The notes beneath the pieces are model-generated. The model was given only the letters and a program-made list of their open reading frames with translations. It did not search any database and was not told the origin of the DNA. From an uncultured Oscillospiraceae bacterium (GTDB taxonomy: Bacteria; Bacillota; Clostridia; Oscillospirales; Oscillospiraceae), in assembly GCA_934533005.1 (NCBI GenBank), contig CAKTBC010000032.1, positions 1 to 17,829 of the forward strand: a stretch of DNA of 17,829 nt, read 5' to 3'. Numbering within the stretch: the first letter of the stretch is position 1; each line of letters begins with the position of its first letter. This document shows positions 14,809 through 17,829 of this stretch, piece by piece. The position numbers and the translations under genes are program-made.

Positions 14809-16041
14809 TTATTGGATGTTTGAGAAAACGCACATGCCTGCGTCAGCCCGTCCGGCGACGATGTCCTCGGCGAACGCCCGGCAGGAGGGCGAGCCGCACG
14901 CGCCGCAGTCGATGCCGCGCAGCGACTCGGTGATGCGGCGGATCTGCTCCATCTTCTCCATCGCGACGGACACGTCCTTGTCCAGCCGGAGCGCGGAGCT
15001 CGCCGTGGGGGTCTTTTCCCAGCGCATATCCTCGCGGGGGCAGTCGTTCGGGGGAAGGGGAGGGGCAAAGCCCATCATCATCTGCTGAAGGCGTGCCTTT
15101 GCGATGAACGGGTTTTCCACCGTCAGCGCGCCGCCGACGCAGCCGGGATAGCACGCGCTGAGCTCGATGAGATCAACGTTGGAGAGCTTGCCGTCCTCCA
15201 GCGCCTCGAGAATGCCGATGACATTTTCAATGCCGGAGGCGGCGAGATGGTTCGGCTCGCCCGCGGCGGAAGACTGTCCGCCGGAGATCGCCCAGCTGAC
15301 GCCCGCGGCGCCTGCCTGAGCGTAGCGCTCATGGTCGTCAATGTCGCCCATGACGGCGGTGAGCCGGGGCGCTACCTCGGCGATGGACACAACGCCGGTG
15401 ATCGCCGGGCGAAGCGTGCCGAGCGCGGCCTTGGCGCCCGCGCATTTGGCAGGGCAGGGGGAGATGTATACACAGCCGATATCGTCTTCCGAAAGCCCCG
15501 TCTCCTTCACGGCGAGCCGCTTGCTCCAGCGCGCTGCGACCTCCATCGGAGAGCGGTAGTTGAGCAGATGCGGCAGCAGCGACGGGAAGCGGATGCGGAC
15601 GATGCGCAGAATGACCGGGCAGTCGGTCGTGATGATCGGGTGGGGGATGTTGCCGTAGTTGAGCTCATAGTGCGTCACGGCGGACATGACCTCCGCCGCC
15701 GCGGCGACCTCAAATACGCTGTCAAACCCGATGCGCAGCAGCCCCTCCAAAATGGGAGCGCGGGTCTGCACACTGGGGAACTGCCCGTAGAGCGCCTGCG
15801 CGGGGAGCGCGATCGTGTACTTGTATTTCCCGAGCACATCCGAGAGCGAATCCACACGCGCTCTCATCGCATGATGCGGGCAGACGCGGATACACTCGCC
15901 GCAGTCTACGCACCGCTCCTGTAATATGACGGCTTTGCCGTCACGGATGCGGATCGCCTCCGTGGGGCAGCGCTGCATGCATTTGGTGCAGCCGACGCAT
16001 TTTTCATTTTCGAGATATATGGAAGCGTAACCGGTGCTCAC
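14809..16041 (-). CDS. [FeFe]-hydrogenase-like protein, probable redox or H2 sensor (HydS type)
   Basis: This 410-residue protein has two N-terminal [4Fe-4S] ferredoxin motifs (C15/C18/C21/C25 and C44/C47/C50/C54). A [FeFe] hydrogenase large-subunit domain keeps the four cysteines that would bind an H-cluster: C141 (TDCP), C196 (SPCPAK), C297 and C301 (ACYPGC). A C-terminal [4Fe-4S] domain has the C-x2-C-x4-C-x16-C spacing (C379, C382, C387, C404). The catalytic proton-transfer cysteine of CpI (C299) is replaced by aspartate, and methionines 353 and 497 by serine, as expected for a sensory rather than turnover enzyme. It starts with GTG at 16041, overlapping the ATPase stop by 4 bases behind a GGAG. 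Similar group C/D hydrogenases are linked to kinases or anti-sigma factors. The signal could be H2 or ferredoxin redox state. Confidence 0.88.
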   Translation of the reverse strand: MSTGYASIYLENEKCVGCTKCMQRCPTEAIRIRDGKAVILQERCVDCGECIRVCPHHAMRARVDSLSDVLGKYKYTIALPAQALYGQFPSVQTRAPILEGLLRIGFDSVFEVAAAAEVMSAVTHYELNYGNIPHPIITTDCPVILRIVRIRFPSLLPHLLNYRSPMEVAARWSKRLAVKETGLSEDDIGCVYISPCPAKCAGAKAALGTLRPAITGVVSIAEVAPRLTAVMGDIDDHERYAQAGAAGVSWAISGGQSSAAGEPNHLAASGIENVIGILEALEDGKLSNVDLIELSACYPGCVGGALTVENPFIAKARLQQMMMGFAPPLPPNDCPREDMRWEKTPTASSALRLDKDVSVAMEKMEQIRRITESLRGIDCGACGSPSCRAFAEDIVAGRADAGMCVFSNIQ

Positions 16042-16472
16042 GATGACTCCTTTCCGGCATACACCGTGATCGAGAGGGTCGTACCCTTTCCGACTTCGGT
16101 TTGTATGTCAAAATCATCGCTGTATTTGCGGATGTTGGGCAGACCCATGCCGGCGCCAAAGCCGAGCGCCCGGATGTTCTGCGGCGCCGTGGACCAGCCC
16201 GCCTGCATGGCGAGCTCCACGTTGGGGATGCCGGGGCCGTGGTCGGTGAATACGACGTTGACGGCTTCCGGTGTGACCGTCGCGCGGACGTGGCCGCCGC
16301 CGGCGTGGATGACCATATTGATCTCCGCCTCATACGTCGTGATGGCGACGCGGCGGATCATGGCAGGAGCAAAGCCAAGCTCCTTCAGCATGGATTTGAT
16401 ATGCCCGGAGGCTTCTCCGGCGCGGGCAAAATCGTCGCCGGGAACCTCATACTCACGGACGAGCGGGCTCAT
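16038..16472 (-). CDS. anti-sigma-factor-type serine kinase ATPase (RsbW/SpoIIAB-like)
   Basis: This 144-residue protein is a GHKL-type HATPase domain of the anti-sigma regulatory factor group. The N-box region YEAEIN (47-52), the G1 box DHGPGI (77-82) and the G2 box GFGAGMGL (104-111) are all present, so ATP binding is likely. RsbW-type proteins bind a sigma factor or phosphorylate a STAS-domain partner, but neither partner is encoded in this window. ATGA overlaps join it to the DRTGG gene upstream, and a 4-base overlap joins it to the hydrogenase-like gene downstream. It is therefore likely the output or transducer of that sensor. Other signalling roles of this fold cannot be excluded. Confidence 0.9.
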   Translation of the reverse strand: MSPLVREYEVPGDDFARAGEASGHIKSMLKELGFAPAMIRRVAITTYEAEINMVIHAGGGHVRATVTPEAVNVVFTDHGPGIPNVELAMQAGWSTAPQNIRALGFGAGMGLPNIRKYSDDFDIQTEVGKGTTLSITVYAGKESS

Positions 16473-16810
16473 TTCGCACCCGTCACCCCGTGCTGATGCA
16501 GAATGCCGCAGGCATCATACATCTCCAGGGGAGAGGTAAGTACGCAAACGCCGCATTTTTCTGCCAGTTCCAGGATCGAGGCCTCCGGCTCCTTGCCGCG
16601 CAGAAATACGACGCATGCAGTATCGAGCATTTCCGCGGTGCGGATGACCTGGGGGTTGAGAAGGCCGGTGAGCAGAACGTCCGGCTGGGAGCCGAGCGCG
16701 AGCACATCACTGAGCATATCGCCGGCGTAGGCGGAGGCAATGTCCACGTCCGCATGGGCGGCGGTGCGCGCCTCACCGGAGAGAAGGACTGTCATTTCGT
16801 TGATTTTCAT
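16469..16810 (-). CDS. DRTGG-domain protein
   Basis: This 113-residue protein resembles stand-alone DRTGG domains, named after a motif and often found with CBS domains or in phosphotransacetylase-like proteins. The alternating strands and helices, including DVLLTGLLNPQVI and ACVVFLRGKEPE, fit that Rossmann-like fold, and the exact DRTGG letters are not conserved. It probably binds a ligand, but its function is not known. It is the first gene of the minus-strand operon, with ATG at 16810 and GGAG about 10 bases upstream. The downstream ATPase starts inside its stop codon. In Firmicutes such genes often precede anti-sigma-type ATPase and hydrogenase-sensor genes, which matches this order. Confidence 0.8.
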   Translation of the reverse strand: MKINEMTVLLSGEARTAAHADVDIASAYAGDMLSDVLALGSQPDVLLTGLLNPQVIRTAEMLDTACVVFLRGKEPEASILELAEKCGVCVLTSPLEMYDACGILHQHGVTGAK

Positions 16811-16854
16811 GTTTCTTGTTCTCCATCCGATCGGAAGTATCCGAGTCTCCTACT

Positions 16855-16883
16855 ATTTTAACAAATAACCGGCGCAATTACAA
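16855..16883 (-). promoter_or_regulatory. sigma-A promoter of the DRTGG/anti-sigma/sensor/PHP operon
   Basis: On the minus strand TTGTAA (16878-16883), a 17-base spacer and TAAAAT (16855-16860). Transcription would begin near 16848, about 38 bases before the ATG at 16810. Confidence 0.65.
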
Positions 16884-17094
16884 GAGGGATTCGCAGAGGA
16901 CGGATGAACCAAAGCGAAGCGGATACGCGCCCGCTTTTCCGGCAAAAGGGACAAAAAAGAAAAAACCAAATTTTGTACTGGATTTAATTCCAGCAATGTG
17001 CTATATTATTTTGTCGGAAATACCCGGTTTTTTCGGACTTTTTTGCGGAAATTAACTGGCAAAACATGCAAAAAATGAAATGTTATTCATCACA

Positions 17095-17125
17095 TGGAAA
17101 CGCACCGTTCGCAAGGGGATATAAT
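17095..17125 (+). promoter_or_regulatory. candidate promoter of the rnf operon
   Basis: TATAAT at 17120-17125 is a perfect -10. The best -35-like sequence is TGGAAA (17095-17100) at 19 bases, which is poor in sequence and spacing, so an activator may be needed. A/T-rich tracts lie upstream. The start of transcription would be near 17132. Confidence 0.45.
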
Positions 17126-17135
17126 GCGGAGGGTA

Positions 17136-17168
17136 CGTGGTGTACACAACATTTTCCACGAAAAATGT
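17136..17168 (+). ncRNA. possible structured 5' leader of the rnf mRNA
   Basis: ACATTTT (17149-17155) pairs with AAAATGT (17162-17168) around the loop CCACGA. The loop bases 17156-17160 are complementary to CGTGG at 17136-17140, so a small pseudoknot or two alternative hairpins can form. The palindrome GTGTACAC (17140-17147) lies between. No known riboswitch class is recognised. Confidence 0.3.
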
Positions 17169-17257
17169 CCCTGAACCGGCTTTCTTCGTTCGCGTGGGTC
17201 CGCAAGGGCTCGTAAAGAGTTTGCAAAGAAGCGAAATATAAACAAGAGGTGGAAAGG

Positions 17258-17829
17258 ATGTCACGGAAAAACCTGAACGGTGTACATATCCCCCATCGGA
17301 AGAACACCGCCGGGATGCAGGCGATCAAGATGCCGCCCCCGGCTACGGTGACCATTCCGATGAGCATGCACATCGGCAAGCCCGCCAACTGCATCGTTGC
17401 GGTCGGCGATCACGTCAACGTCGGTCAGATGATCGGCGAGCCGGGCGGCTTTGTTTCGTCCCCGGTGTTTGCGAGCGTTTCCGGCAAGGTCAAGAAGATT
17501 GTCCCCATGCTGCAGTTTATGGGTGCGACCTGTCAGGCGGTCGTGATCGAGTCCGACGGTGAGATGACCGTCGCCGACACGGTCAAGGCCCCGGAAATCA
17601 CCGATTATGCGAGCTTTATCAACGCCGTGCGCGACAGCGGCGTTGTCGGTCTCGGCGGTGCCACATTCCCGACGGCGGTGAAGCTGGATGTGAAGGATAC
17701 GTCCCGCATCCAGGAGATCATCATCAACGGCGCGGAATGCGAAGGCTACATTACGAGCGACCACCGCACCATGCTCGACCGTACCGACGAGGTCGTCGAG
17801 GGCTGCCGTCTGCTCGAAAAGTGGCTGGA
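17258..17829 (+). CDS. rnfC: electron transport complex protein RnfC (3' end outside window)
   Basis: RnfC is the peripheral NADH-oxidising subunit of the Rnf complex, which couples electron flow between ferredoxin and NAD+ to ion pumping across the membrane. The first 190 residues are visible. They show the N-terminal VHIPHRKNTA and MHIGKPANCIVAVGDHVNVGQ segments (a biotinyl-lipoyl-like fold), then SGKVKKI, the glycine-rich nucleotide-binding GLGGATFPTAVKL at about 132-144, and NGAECEGYIT. Most relatives read NGAECEPYIT, so glycine replaces proline here. The two [4Fe-4S] motifs expected near the C-terminus lie beyond the window. GAGGTGGAAAGG precedes the ATG at 17258. In clostridia rnfC is the first gene of rnfCDGEAB, so the rest of the operon should follow. 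Confidence 0.95.
   Translation, partial: MSRKNLNGVHIPHRKNTAGMQAIKMPPPATVTIPMSMHIGKPANCIVAVGDHVNVGQMIGEPGGFVSSPVFASVSGKVKKIVPMLQFMGATCQAVVIESDGEMTVADTVKAPEITDYASFINAVRDSGVVGLGGATFPTAVKLDVKDTSRIQEIIINGAECEGYITSDHRTMLDRTDEVVEGCRLLEKWL

Larger units (their letters stand above)
16811..17257. other. divergent intergenic region between the sensor operon and rnfC
   Basis: The 447 bases hold no convincing gene. They are much more A/T-rich than the surroundings, especially 16955-17125. The minus-strand promoter lies at 16855-16883, an inverted repeat CTGGA/TCCAG at 16978-16993, a lone TATATT at 17002-17007, the likely rnf -10 at 17120-17125, and a leader of about 125 bases with hairpins. Such a long region between compact operons suggests several regulatory sites. 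Confidence 0.6.

Noticed and set aside
16855..16870. TTAACAA near the minus-strand -10, a possible Rex redox-repressor site
   Set aside because: Only one half-site is present. The second inverted half expected 4 bases away is missing, so it is more likely part of the -10 region.
16816..17055. 79-codon plus-strand open frame in the sensor-rnf intergenic region
   Set aside because: TTG start without a ribosome-binding site, lysine-rich low-complexity translation, and it lies in A/T-rich regulatory sequence across a minus-strand promoter.

Overview
The window looks like chromosomal DNA of a spore-forming, strictly anaerobic, GC-rich Clostridia member. I infer Oscillospirales (Oscillospiraceae-like). 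The clues are spoIIID, a CpI-sized [FeFe] hydrogenase, an Rnf gene, 2-hydroxyacyl-CoA dehydratase subunits, strong Shine-Dalgarno sequences and compact operons ending in perfect hairpins. I see no tRNA, rRNA, CRISPR array, insertion sequence or phage gene.

Left part (1-3480, + strand). Two subunits of a 2-hydroxyacyl-CoA dehydratase/benzoyl-CoA reductase family enzyme and a 61-residue membrane protein form an operon that ends in a 14-bp terminator. spoIIID follows with its own possible sigma-E promoter and terminator. A 26-codon membrane peptide gene lies on the minus strand at 3470-3550, divergent from the hydrogenase operon.

Hydrogen and electron transfer (3698-7348, + strand). A clear sigma-A promoter drives a TTG-started flavin/iron-sulfur oxidoreductase, which joins a NuoF-type [4Fe-4S] domain to a GltD-like NAD(P)H dehydrogenase. 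The next gene overlaps it and encodes an [FeFe] hydrogenase whose H-cluster residues fall at the same numbers as in Clostridium pasteurianum CpI. Together they look like a two-subunit NAD(P)H-linked hydrogenase.

Middle (7367-12695, + strand). There is an O-antigen ligase/polymerase-like membrane protein. It is followed by a promoter and a three-gene operon of aconitase X large subunit, aconitase X swivel subunit and a ketopantoate-reductase-family enzyme. A lone HExxH protein of unknown function comes next, and a hairpin separates it from the converging minus-strand genes.

Right part (12693-16883, - strand). A CLC-family transporter with CLC-F (fluoride) signatures lies downstream of a four-gene operon: DRTGG-domain protein, anti-sigma-type ATPase, [FeFe]-hydrogenase-like protein with sensory-type active-site changes, and PHP phosphoesterase. 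A 447-bp intergenic region with promoters in both directions separates this operon from rnfC, which starts at 17258 and runs off the window. The layout suggests a hydrogen or redox sensing module placed head to head with the Rnf electron-transport operon.
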